From positions 1-25,599 of IMG/VR virus record IMGVR_UViG_3300045733_000212: DNA of 25,599 nucleotides, one strand, 5' to 3'. Position 1 is the first letter of the stretch; each line of letters begins with the position of its first letter. This DNA is from a virus. Below, one piece after another: positions 6,008 to 13,349 of the stretch. Both the position numbers and the translations under genes were made by a program. The notes under the pieces are model-generated. The model ran no database searches, was not told where the DNA came from, and saw only the letters and a list, made by a program, of their open reading frames with translations.

Positions 6008-6970
6008 ATGATCACGGATCAAACAGACGCGGGACAACCAGAACCCACGCCACAGGAACAAAACCAAAATTGGGTTTTTCCAAGATGCCTGACACGTCTC
6101 TACGAAAACCGCACCATCGAAGCAGACGAAATGATGCTTCTTGGAAAAATTGATGCCTTCCACAATTTGGACAAAGGAGGATGCTTTGCCACAAACTTCT
6201 TTTTCAGTAAATGGTGGGGGAAGTCAGAATCAGTAGTATCAAGAGCAATCACAAAACTTAGAAGACTGGGTCTTTTGGAAACCAAAACGATTGTCATCCC
6301 GTATGGCACCAGAAGAATAATGCGAGTGACCTACGCTGTGAAAGAATTGGGGGGTGTAGCCATGGGTGACCAGGGGGGTGTAGTCAAAAACAGCAACAGG
6401 GGTGTAGTCAAAAACAGCGAGCAAGTACAGAATACTACGTATTCTGTTAAGAAGAGTACCCCTTGCACCACCGCTCGCAAGGCTCGCGTCGCGCAAGAAG
6501 AGCTTGGGAACTTTGGTGTTTCTAACAATACCGCCAACTCCGAAGGAGATACGCCACTCAGTTTAGTAAATAGATTCATTGCATTTCGATTCTCCAGAGG
6601 ATGGCATAAGGGGTGCCGCCGTCCAAATATCCCTGTGTGGACTCGCACCATCACAGACCTGATTACGTTAGAGGGACTCCAAAAGGTGGTGAACGTGATG
6701 AACTGGTATTTTCAGAATTGGAACAAGAAAGGAGTAACGACTCCCCACGATCTTACTACGTTCTGCCAACGCTTCACGTCCTTGGATAAAGCCATGCGTT
6801 GGGATCTGGACATTCCAGATGACGAACCGGAAGAAAAAGAAATACGCCGCTACACCAACAAATATGGCCAACGTGTGCTGTTCGAGGGAACAGACGCGGA
6901 ATGGGAAGCCTACTGGGAAAAGCGTAATGCCGAAAGAGAGAAAGCTGCGGAAGAGGCCCCTGGATACTGA
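6008..6970 (+). CDS. Replication initiator-like protein with N-terminal winged helix
   Basis: A 320-aa protein. Residues about 20-105 form a winged-helix-like domain (GGCFATNFFFSKWWGKSES, then VVSRAITKLRRLGLLETK and a beta wing), as in phage O-type initiators and DnaD-related helicase loaders. Residues about 115-139 form a degenerate 8-residue tandem repeat (GGVVKNSN, RGVVKNSE), followed by a Ser/Thr-rich hinge and a C-terminal helical domain ending in an acidic/Arg-rich tail. It stands just ahead of a DnaB-like helicase, as lambda O stands ahead of P. The repeats coincide with an iteron-like DNA block, as in the lambda origin. Its initiator role is inferred from architecture and context. Confidence 0.6.
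   Translation: MITDQTDAGQPEPTPQEQNQNWVFPRCLTRLYENRTIEADEMMLLGKIDAFHNLDKGGCFATNFFFSKWWGKSESVVSRAITKLRRLGLLETKTIVIPYGTRRIMRVTYAVKELGGVAMGDQGGVVKNSNRGVVKNSEQVQNTTYSVKKSTPCTTARKARVAQEELGNFGVSNNTANSEGDTPLSLVNRFIAFRFSRGWHKGCRRPNIPVWTRTITDLITLEGLQKVVNVMNWYFQNWNKKGVTTPHDLTTFCQRFTSLDKAMRWDLDIPDDEPEEKEIRRYTNKYGQRVLFEGTDAEWEAYWEKRNAEREKAAEEAPGY
6351..6422 (+). repeat. Three 24-bp iteron-like direct repeats, candidate origin
   Basis: GGGGTGTAG begins at 6351, 6375 and 6399, an exact 24-bp period. The second and third units share 20 identical bases (GGGGTGTAGTCAAAAACAGC); the first matches only in its 5' half. They lie in the middle of the initiator-like gene, and a 21-bp palindrome follows 4 bases later. 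The layout resembles iterons inside lambda O. Confidence 0.6.
6427..6447. repeat. 21-bp near-palindrome beside the iteron block
   Basis: ACAGAATAC-TAC-GTATTCTGT has perfect 9-base arms. It is AT-rich and lies 4 bp from the last 24-bp repeat, where an origin might place an unwinding or protein-binding element. Confidence 0.55.
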
Positions 6971-6971
6971 C

Positions 6972-7163
6972 ATGACTCGATTCCTTGAAACCTGTCCCTG
7001 TGGAAGATCCTCACTCCTGGACGTGCCTTGCGTTGGTTGGCGATGTCCCGTGTGCATAGAGGAACTGGAGCGAGTAAAAGCATTGAACAAAATGAATCTA
7101 GGTTGGCAATGTGACTCCACCACATTCTTCATTCCATTCAAAAAGAAGGCTCGTAACAAGTGA
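6972..7163 (+). CDS. Small zinc-ribbon-like protein (63 aa)
   Basis: The start is ATG 6972, one base after the initiator stop; the frame is open upstream only as a shadow of the initiator gene. Cysteines are arranged as CPCG (8-10), C20 and CPVC (25-28), a likely zinc-binding fold, followed by a helix (IEELERVKALNKM) and a basic tail. It ends with a GTGA overlap to the helicase. It could be a small fork or transcription accessory; no family is recognised. Confidence 0.6.
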   Translation: MTRFLETCPCGRSSLLDVPCVGWRCPVCIEELERVKALNKMNLGWQCDSTTFFIPFKKKARNK

Positions 7164-8560
7164 AGGTTCAGAAATACCAAGCGGACGATGAGCGGAGCAT
7201 CCTCACCGGGATGATCGTCAACACCCGCGTCCTGTCCCGCGTCCACGCTCACTTGAAGAAGGAGAAGAGGCCGTTTCGCTCCCGTTGGTCCAATCTCGTT
7301 GGTCAGTGGTGCCTCACTCATTTCGACAAATACAACATCGCCCCTCAAAAAGACATTGTAGTTCTGTTCAGAGAGTTTGCGGAATCATCCCAGGATGACG
7401 ACACTTCCCAACTCGTTGAAAAGTATCTGTCCTCCCTCAATGACGAATATGCCCGTCAAGACCTGAACGAGGATCACTTGATTGACGTAGCTGCCCGCTA
7501 TTTCAATCAAGTGAAGATGGAGAAACTAAATCAATCCATTGAATCAGATTTGCTCAAGAAAGACGTGGACGCCGCCAAAGAGAAGTTCGCCACTTTCTCG
7601 CCCGTCAACCTCGCCACCTCTGACATGGTGGACGTGCTCACGGACGCGGAGGCTTGGCGGGATGCCATCAACCCGAATGAAAATGATGTGTTGATTCGAT
7701 ACCCAGGGGAGTTGGGAACATTCTTTTCGGATCATCTTTGCCGGGATGGATTCATTTCGTTTGTTGGTCCTGAAAAATCCGGGAAGAGCTGGTGGTTGAT
7801 GGACATGGCTTGGCGGGCGGCGATTGATTGCAAGCGCCGAACCGTCCTTTACTCAGTGGGGGATATGAGTCAGCGGCAGATGATGAAGCGCATTGCTGCC
7901 CGTGCTCTTCGCCGTCCGTTGAAATCCGGGGAAGTCGAAATTCCTAAATCTATCAAGAAATTACCCAAGAGTGAGCCGGTTGTCACCATGGGCTACAAAA
8001 ACTATCCGGAGCGCGTTACGATGTCGGAGGTAAAGAAAGCAGTGGCGGACATCCGCATGAAAACCGCGCATTCCCAATCTCTTTTGAAACTGCGTTGCAC
8101 GTCCAACTCCACCACGCGAGTCATGGACATTCGGGCAGACCTGGATAACTTGATTAAAGATGGATTTATTTGTGATGTTTGCTTAATTGACTACAGTGAT
8201 ATTCTGGCTCCGGAAGCATCCATGGGGGAGAATGATTATCGTCACCAGATCAATGAGACGTGGAAAGCACTCCGCCGCCTGTCCCAAGATTACCACATTC
8301 TGGTAGTGACAGCGACGCAAGCAAACACGGCGGCTTACAACAAGAAGCTGCTTCGGAAAGAGAACTTCAGTGAGGACAAAAGGAAGAACGCCCATGTCAC
8401 CGGGATGGTGGGGATCAACCAGACGGAAGAGGAGAAACAAAAAGGGATCTATCGTTTGAACTGGATTCTCTTGCGCGAGGGGATCTACTACGAATCCGAG
8501 TGCATTACCGTGGCCGGCTCGCTGGCGATAGCCAATCCAGCCATGTTTTCAGTTTGGTAA
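7160..8560 (+). CDS. DnaB-like replicative helicase
   Basis: The 466-aa protein starts at GTG 7160, overlapping the previous stop. An N-terminal helical region (about 1-170) resembles the DnaB N-domain. A RecA-type ATPase core follows, with Walker A GPEKSGKS (203-210), Walker B in VCLIDYSDIL, and VVTATQAN in the position of the DnaB sensor Gln motif. Conserved HxxR-like DnaB details are weak, so it is a divergent phage member of the DnaB/RecA-like superfamily. It should form a hexamer unwinding DNA 5'-3' and recruit the primase (2957). Its position after the initiator-like gene supports a replicative helicase over a general RecA-like ATPase. Confidence 0.8.
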   Translation: MKVQKYQADDERSILTGMIVNTRVLSRVHAHLKKEKRPFRSRWSNLVGQWCLTHFDKYNIAPQKDIVVLFREFAESSQDDDTSQLVEKYLSSLNDEYARQDLNEDHLIDVAARYFNQVKMEKLNQSIESDLLKKDVDAAKEKFATFSPVNLATSDMVDVLTDAEAWRDAINPNENDVLIRYPGELGTFFSDHLCRDGFISFVGPEKSGKSWWLMDMAWRAAIDCKRRTVLYSVGDMSQRQMMKRIAARALRRPLKSGEVEIPKSIKKLPKSEPVVTMGYKNYPERVTMSEVKKAVADIRMKTAHSQSLLKLRCTSNSTTRVMDIRADLDNLIKDGFICDVCLIDYSDILAPEASMGENDYRHQINETWKALRRLSQDYHILVVTATQANTAAYNKKLLRKENFSEDKRKNAHVTGMVGINQTEEEKQKGIYRLNWILLREGIYYESECITVAGSLAIANPAMFSVW

Positions 8561-8572
8561 ACTAATTCATTT

Positions 8573-9460
8573 ATGTTAATTCATCATCTTGGTTGTTCAG
8601 GTGGTAAAGACTCTACTGCTCTTTTGCTTTGGGCCATCCACGAATCAGGACTGCCAAGAGAGTCCCTACGGGTGACATTTTGCGATACGCATAATGAGGA
8701 CAAGTTGACCTACGAACATTTGGACATGCTTCGCAAGAAGGTGGCGGAACCCGCTGGAATTGTAGGAGGGATTGAAGTGCTGGAACCGAAACATGGATTT
8801 TATGAAATGGTTTTGAAGCACCATTGTTTCCCAAACAGGAGAATGCAATTTTGTACGCATGAGTTGAAGCTATACCCAACCCAAAAATGGGTTCAAGCTC
8901 GGCAAAATGAAGGACATACTGTTGTTGTTCTGAATGGAAAAAGGACGGCGGAAAGCAACGCTAGAAAACTAAGCATGGCCGGAAAGCCAGAGAGAGAGAT
9001 GTCCATGTTTTGGGGTTGTGAGGAGTGGGCTCCGCTAATGTTTTGGTCTATCCAGGATGTGCTGGCAATCCATCAACGCTACAAGGTTCCCTTGAATCCA
9101 CTTTATGCTTTGGGTGCTCATCGTGTCGGATGTTTCCCCTGTGTGAATTGTGGAAAGTCCGACTTGCGAATGGTGGCACAAGTCAGACCAGAAAAGATCA
9201 AAGAGATTGCAAAATGGGAACGTGATTTTTTCAAGGATACTGGTATTATTTCCACCTTTTTCATGTGTGAGAAGGCATCAAAACATTTTAGAACGATTAA
9301 GTTTGTAAACTCAAAAGGCAAAGAAGTCTCCACCGCACCCATTGAAAAGGTGGTGGAATGGGCGTTCACCAAACGAGGAGGCAAAAAGGAAGTTGCCACT
9401 TTTGGAATTGAAACCTCAGAACCCAAGGCATGCTGGATGAATTACGGAGCTTGCGAGTAA
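8573..9460 (+). CDS. PAPS-reductase-family PP-loop protein
   Basis: A 295-aa protein with the adenylating PP-loop CSGGKDST near the N-terminus (residues 8-15), an RRMQFCTHELK block, KRTAESNAR (matching the family's G-x-R-x-x-E-S-x-x-R) and a GCFPCVNCG cysteine cluster. These are hallmarks of the CysH/DndC-like family found in many phages. The chemistry is ATP activation followed by reduction or sulphur transfer; the phage substrate is unknown. True PAPS reduction, or sulphur insertion into DNA or RNA, cannot be told apart here, and DndB/D/E partners are not in the window. The gene is visibly more A/T-rich than its neighbours and is preceded by an A/T-rich spacer, suggesting separate acquisition. 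Confidence 0.8.
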   Translation: MLIHHLGCSGGKDSTALLLWAIHESGLPRESLRVTFCDTHNEDKLTYEHLDMLRKKVAEPAGIVGGIEVLEPKHGFYEMVLKHHCFPNRRMQFCTHELKLYPTQKWVQARQNEGHTVVVLNGKRTAESNARKLSMAGKPEREMSMFWGCEEWAPLMFWSIQDVLAIHQRYKVPLNPLYALGAHRVGCFPCVNCGKSDLRMVAQVRPEKIKEIAKWERDFFKDTGIISTFFMCEKASKHFRTIKFVNSKGKEVSTAPIEKVVEWAFTKRGGKKEVATFGIETSEPKACWMNYGACE

Positions 9461-9497
9461 TTGGGTGAACGATTTTTGTTTAGAATCTCGCGGACGC

Positions 9498-9507
9498 GGG
9501 GATAACA
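9498..9507 (+). promoter_or_regulatory. GGGGATAACA element in the leader of the 9543 gene
   Basis: One of four copies of this 10-mer in the window (others at 3826, 18779 and 24021). The GGGG can pair with CTCGC just upstream (stem of about 6 bp with two wobbles, loop GGAC). It lies 35 bases before the ATG, farther than in the other leaders, in an 82-bp gap after the PP-loop gene. Confidence 0.3.
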
Positions 9508-9542
9508 ATAGCAACGACAGAAAGAATCACAGAAACCACACT

Positions 9543-10352
9543 ATGCAAATCGACAAACAGCAAGCAGTGGCCTTCATGGCCGCACTTGGCTTCTCCAAGG
9601 CCAAGGATTGGACCGACGACGTTCTTGCGGAACGTCTCGGTGCGACACCGGAACGAGTCAAACCCGAAGAAGTTCCCGCCCCCTTTGTGGAACTTTATAA
9701 CTCCATCTCGGATTCCCCCAAGACGGAACCGATCGAGTTGACCGGGGAGGGTGTGGCCAAGAAGTCCAAGGCTGCAAAGCCCGCTGGCAAATTCGTTGAG
9801 AATACCGAACCGGAGGCTTCGACCCCCTCCCAGGACACCCAACCGGAGCTTCCCATGGATAAACAAACCAAATCTGTGAAGGAAACGACAAGGAAGGCCA
9901 CTCCAGCGCCAGCCAAGACCACGCCCAAGGGGTCCACCAAGTTTGCTGCGGCAATTGTGAGCAAGAAACTGGCAGCGGCCGTGAGTAAGGAGACAACCAA
10001 AATTGCCAGTCTATCCGGTAAGACGGCTAAAGATAAGCAACCTGCTAAGGTTACTAAGGATGCCGCGCCCAAGATGGCCAAACCTGCTGCCAAGCCGATC
10101 AAGGCGAAGTCCGCCAAACCCGCACGTGAGAAGACGCCTCTGGATTCCTACGGTTGCAGGGAAGGAACGATTTCCAGCGACGTGAATTTGGTGATGACAA
10201 ACGACTGGCAGGATGACGTTGCCATCGCCAAGGCAGCGAAATGCACTTTGCGCGAAGCCCGGGGCCGGCTCTACCTCGCCGTGGTCAACAAAGTTTTCGA
10301 GGCGAAACGGATCATCCAATATCGCCTGATGCCCAAGAAGGCTGGCAAGTAA
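9543..10352 (+). CDS. Lys/Ala/Pro-rich protein with N-terminal helical domain
   Basis: ATG 9543 is chosen because the upstream in-frame sequence from 9465 is Asn/Arg-rich leader. The 269-aa protein has an N-terminal domain of about 60 residues (AVAFMAALGFSKAKDWTDDV), then a long low-complexity Lys/Ala/Pro/Thr linker like histone H1 tails, and a compact C-terminal domain (TISSDVNLVMTNDWQDDVAIA... REARGRLYLAVVNK) that may be a helix-turn-helix. It is strongly basic overall, so DNA binding or compaction is likely. No named family is recognised. Confidence 0.65.
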   Translation: MQIDKQQAVAFMAALGFSKAKDWTDDVLAERLGATPERVKPEEVPAPFVELYNSISDSPKTEPIELTGEGVAKKSKAAKPAGKFVENTEPEASTPSQDTQPELPMDKQTKSVKETTRKATPAPAKTTPKGSTKFAAAIVSKKLAAAVSKETTKIASLSGKTAKDKQPAKVTKDAAPKMAKPAAKPIKAKSAKPAREKTPLDSYGCREGTISSDVNLVMTNDWQDDVAIAKAAKCTLREARGRLYLAVVNKVFEAKRIIQYRLMPKKAGK

Positions 10353-10361
10353 TCAATTTGG

Positions 10362-10460
10362 GGACTGTTAACTATCGGGACCTGTCACTGGCCGGTATCG
10401 AGAGCAACTGCTAATAACACTGTCTTTCGCATGTTCAAGTGACAAGCATGGTAACAGTCC
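10362..10460 (+). ncRNA. Candidate structured RNA with closing 9-bp stem
   Basis: A 9-bp closing helix and an internal 7-bp helix enclose 99 nt, and a T-rich tract follows at once (10461-10471). This could be a small RNA ending in a terminator-like tail. It was tested as a tRNA and does not fold as a cloverleaf. Arms of this length and spacing can arise by chance, so confidence is low. Confidence 0.3.
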
Positions 10461-10497
10461 TCATTCTTTTTGGGTCACTCAATGTAAGCCTAATGGG

Positions 10498-10710
10498 ATG
10501 GCGGAAGTGCCTGCTAATGCTGGCCAGGATAAACCCTTAAAGCAGTCCTTCCCTTTGAGTGACCTTTCCAATTTTGGATGGTTCCCAGTGTTTGACCGAG
10601 ACTTCACCGGGAATGATGTGCTGCAACGATCACACGGGAGAACCGGAAAACTTACGTATGTTGGTAGTGGCCAATGGTCACAGCTTGCAGCGTCCTTGGT
10701 TCTAAACTAA
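10498..10710 (+). CDS. Doubtful 70-aa ORF
   Basis: This frame could encode a 70-aa protein with an aromatic stretch (NFGWFPVFDRDF) and ends 4 bases before the clamp ATG. It has no ribosome-binding site, no motif, and overlaps the right arm of an inverted repeat. It may be a real small gene, a degenerate remnant, or chance. Confidence 0.25.
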   Translation: MAEVPANAGQDKPLKQSFPLSDLSNFGWFPVFDRDFTGNDVLQRSHGRTGKLTYVGSGQWSQLAASLVLN

Positions 10711-10714
10711 TCCA

Positions 10715-11743
10715 ATGAAAATCAATCGTGAACGTCTCTTGTCCGACCTTGAACTTGTCAAAGCCGGCCTGTCTCCACGGGAAATCCTAGAACAATCCAG
10801 TTGTTTTTGCTTCCAAGACGGACTGGTGATGACATTCAACGATGAGGTGTCGTGCCGCAAGGAAACGGAGTTGAACATCGTTGGCGCGGTTCAGGCCGCG
10901 TCTCTCCTCGCGATTTTGGACAAGGTGGAGGAACCGGATTTGGACGTGAGGGAGAACGAGGACGGGGAGTTGGAATTCAAGGGGGACGGCAAAACATTTG
11001 CGATTATCAAGGATGCCCAAATCTTCCTCCCGGTGGATCGGGTGGAGATGCCAGAGAAGTGGCATCCGCTTCCCAAGGAGTTGATCGAGGCGATTGGGTT
11101 GGTCAAGCACTGTGTCAGTACCGACGAATCCCGGTTCCTCCTGACATGCGTTCACATTGGACCGGAATTTGTAGAGAGTTGCGATAACCAACAGGTAATG
11201 CGTGTCACGATCAAGACTGGACTCAAGAAGGACGTGCTAGTTCGTGGGACATCCATCGCGCACATCACATCGCTCGCCATGGATGAAATCGCCATGACTC
11301 AGAACTGGCTGCACTTCCGCAATCAAAATGGATTGATTTTCTCTTGTCGCCGCTACACGGAGGACTATCCTTCCATGGATTCGGTTCTGAATTTCAAGGG
11401 GACTGCCATTACGATTCCCAAGGGACTCGCCGCGACATGCACCCGGGCGGCAATCTTCGCCAGCTCAGACGGGGCGGCAGATCCAGCCGTGCGTGTGTCG
11501 TTGATGAAAGGGAAGGTCCGCATCTTGGGGGAGGGGCTGACCGGATGGTACAAGGAAATCAAGAGCATTGCCTACGACGGCGAGCCCCTGGATTTCTTCA
11601 TTGCGCCGGATCTCTTGAAACACATCGCGGAGAAATACAGTGACGCGGAAGTGTCAGAGGAGCGGTTGAAAGTCCAAGGTGGTTCCTGGAAATATGTGAC
11701 CGCACTCAAGAAGAAGGTGGAGGCGGAGGAGAAAACGGAATGA
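10715..11743 (+). CDS. DNA polymerase III beta-like sliding clamp
   Basis: A 342-aa protein with the three-repeat, beta-rich layout of bacterial DnaN: an N-terminal MKINRERLLSDLELVKAGL helix, alternating strands, and IPKGLAATCTRAAIFASSDG in the position of the third-domain helix. Sequence identity to DnaN is low, but pattern and length (about 340-370) agree. It would form a ring that tethers the family A polymerase to DNA, loaded by the ATPase at 17124. There is no Shine-Dalgarno ahead of ATG 10715, and the structured gap upstream may be its leader. It overlaps the next gene by ATGA. Confidence 0.7.
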   Translation: MKINRERLLSDLELVKAGLSPREILEQSSCFCFQDGLVMTFNDEVSCRKETELNIVGAVQAASLLAILDKVEEPDLDVRENEDGELEFKGDGKTFAIIKDAQIFLPVDRVEMPEKWHPLPKELIEAIGLVKHCVSTDESRFLLTCVHIGPEFVESCDNQQVMRVTIKTGLKKDVLVRGTSIAHITSLAMDEIAMTQNWLHFRNQNGLIFSCRRYTEDYPSMDSVLNFKGTAITIPKGLAATCTRAAIFASSDGAADPAVRVSLMKGKVRILGEGLTGWYKEIKSIAYDGEPLDFFIAPDLLKHIAEKYSDAEVSEERLKVQGGSWKYVTALKKKVEAEEKTE

Positions 11744-11931
11744 GCAAAGTCTATTGGTTTGGTGGTTCTCCACTCAAACGTGCCCATTGTGTCACCAATC
11801 GCAATCACGTTGCTTTGTGTGGGGCATGGCCATGGGCGGGTTGGGATCTTGTGGAGTCCGACAAGCCTCAGTGTGCCCGCTGTCGGGAAGAGTTGGAAAA
11901 ACTTGAAAAGAAATTCACTGAGACGAAGTGA
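11740..11931 (+). CDS. Small Cys/Trp-rich protein (63 aa)
   Basis: It begins at an ATGA overlap with the clamp and ends at a GTGA overlap with the glycosylase/exonuclease. It has C17, C27 and a CARC pair (45-48), with HCVTNRNHVALCGAWPW between them, consistent with one zinc site, then a Lys/Glu helix. Similar Cys-framed mini-proteins are common in phage replication regions; the function is unknown. Confidence 0.6.
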   Translation: MSKVYWFGGSPLKRAHCVTNRNHVALCGAWPWAGWDLVESDKPQCARCREELEKLEKKFTETK

Positions 11932-13109
11932 GTGAGTTCTTTCCATCGTCCCGCATTCAATCCGGTAAAGCATCCCGTATGGTTGCAGCTTGTGGTGCAT
12001 GCGGGCTGTTCAAGGGATGTGAGCATCCCAAGATGAAACCGCATGGCGATGGTGGAAAACAGGTGCTCATCGTAGGCGACTTCCCGGGACTCGTTGAGAA
12101 TGAACTTGGACGACCGTTTGTAGATGAATCCGGTTCGTTTCTGAAACAAACTTTGCGTAGCTTTGGCATTACCTTGGAACGGGACGCCCTTGCCACGAAT
12201 GCTTTGATTTGTTCCACCAGAGGACTGAAAGCGCCGGAGCCTAACCAGATTGACTACTGCCATCCCAACTTAGTCAAAACGATTCAGGAGTTTCAGCCAC
12301 GTGTGATTATCACATTGGGACGCTCCGCGCTTACGAGTGTTCTCACTGGTGTCTGGGATGACATAAAGACACTGGAGCGTTGGGTTGGGTGGAGAATCCC
12401 GATCAAGGATTACTGGGTATGCCCTACCTACCATCCCAGCTACCTTTTACGGATGAAGAACCAATTGATGGACCGGCAGTTTTCCGATCACTTGGAAGCG
12501 GCGTTCGCCATTGACGATGAACCGCCCCAGCTTCCTGACTTCACCAAAAAGATTGAAGTGCTGTATGACGAGGAGCAAATAGCTGAATCCATTTTCGAGA
12601 TGGACAATGACGGGGATTGGATTGCCGTGGATTACGAGAGTAACTGTCTCAAACCTGAGTATCCCAAGGCGGAAATCGTGTCGTGTGCTATCTCTAACGG
12701 GAAGCGAACAATCTCTTTCCCTTGGGTTGGTGGAGTGATTGGGAAAGTAGGTCAATTCCTCGCGTCTGGTAACACTCGCAAGATCGCTCAGAACCTACGC
12801 TTTGAAGAGAGGTGGACGCTGAAAACGTTTGGGTATGGTGTGAACGGTTGGGAATGGGATTGCATGCTTGCCACGCATTGCTTAGACAACCGACCGGGGA
12901 TTTGTTCACTCAAGTTTCAAGCGTTGGTGCAAATGGGAGTCCCCGCCTACAACACGGAGATTGCTCCATTGCTGGAAAGCTACAAAGGCCCCTACAACCG
13001 GATTCGGGAAATTGAGATGGGGAGTCTGCTCTTTTATGGCGGCATGGATTCGTTGCTGGAATGGAAGCTGGCAATGAAACAGAGGAAGGAGATGGGGTAT
13101 GAGTGCTGA
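11928..13109 (+). CDS. Family 4 uracil-DNA glycosylase fused to DnaQ-like 3'-5' exonuclease
   Basis: A 393-aa fusion starting at GTG 11928 (ATG 11979 is possible but would start just before the first cysteine). The N-terminal domain has four cysteines placed as in the Fe-S family 4 UDGs: CGAC (22-25), one in NALICSTRG and one in YWVCPTYHP. It also has GDFPGLVENELGRPFVD (residue 50 on; the family usually has GEAPG) and HPSYLLR. The C-terminal domain is a pol I-type proofreading exonuclease: AVDYESN (DxE), AQNLRFEE, WDCMLATHCLDN and YGGMD (YxxxD). The gene lies one small ORF upstream of a polymerase that lacks its own exonuclease. It would remove uracil and misincorporated bases at the fork. 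SPO1-type polymerases also carry a UDG-like domain, but there it is joined to the polymerase. Confidence 0.85.
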   Translation: MSEFFPSSRIQSGKASRMVAACGACGLFKGCEHPKMKPHGDGGKQVLIVGDFPGLVENELGRPFVDESGSFLKQTLRSFGITLERDALATNALICSTRGLKAPEPNQIDYCHPNLVKTIQEFQPRVIITLGRSALTSVLTGVWDDIKTLERWVGWRIPIKDYWVCPTYHPSYLLRMKNQLMDRQFSDHLEAAFAIDDEPPQLPDFTKKIEVLYDEEQIAESIFEMDNDGDWIAVDYESNCLKPEYPKAEIVSCAISNGKRTISFPWVGGVIGKVGQFLASGNTRKIAQNLRFEERWTLKTFGYGVNGWEWDCMLATHCLDNRPGICSLKFQALVQMGVPAYNTEIAPLLESYKGPYNRIREIEMGSLLFYGGMDSLLEWKLAMKQRKEMGYEC

Positions 13110-13347
13110 TCCATGGAGGGAAAGACCGGACAAAATACAGCAGAAAGAATTGCGTGATTCTATCTATCTCCTCATTCAAAAAGACAGAGAAGATAAAATC
13201 GCGTCTGATTGCGCGTTGGCCGTGAACAGAAGGATACTCGCCGCCAAAATGATTCCTACCATTAATGTGAACATGCACTTTTCCGTTTTGATAGGAACAG
13301 CACTTGAAGAGATCAAACGACTCCAGAGCTTAGTGGAGCACGGTTGA
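13099..13347 (+). CDS. Hypothetical 82-aa protein between exonuclease and polymerase
   Basis: It overlaps the exonuclease end by 11 bases and the polymerase start region. The protein is mostly helical, charged N-terminally (PWRERPDKIQQKELRDS) with a hydrophobic middle (INVNMHFSVLIGTALEEI). Its position between the two halves of a pol I-like enzyme suggests a bridging or accessory subunit, but nothing in the sequence proves it. Confidence 0.55.
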   Translation: MSADPWRERPDKIQQKELRDSIYLLIQKDREDKIASDCALAVNRRILAAKMIPTINVNMHFSVLIGTALEEIKRLQSLVEHG

Positions 13348-13349
13348 TT

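Larger units (their letters stand above)
10353..10714 (+). other. 362-bp gap with nested inverted repeats ahead of the clamp gene
   Basis: No well-supported gene lies here. GGACTGTTA (10362-10370) pairs with TAACAGTCC (10452-10460) and encloses TGTCACT/AGTGACA (10383-10389/10438-10444); the outer stem is followed by TCATTCTTTTTGGG. GGTCACTCAA (10473-10482) pairs with TTGAGTGACC (10555-10564). GTCACT/AGTGAC therefore recurs four times, and CTGCTAAT twice (10409 and 10511). A structured leader, small RNA or remnant of a lost gene would all fit. Confidence 0.5.

Noticed and set aside
6351-6422. CRISPR-like repeats
   Set aside because: Three contiguous in-frame units without spacers inside a coding gene; no cas genes.
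9495-9512. lac-operator-like GGATAACAA
   Set aside because: Only one half-site matches, the symmetric half is missing and no LacI-type gene is present; the wider recurring GGGGATAACA is a better description.
10362-10460. tRNA or tRNA-like gene
   Set aside because: The end stem suggests an acceptor arm, but no D, anticodon or T arms with the conserved loop bases can be drawn.
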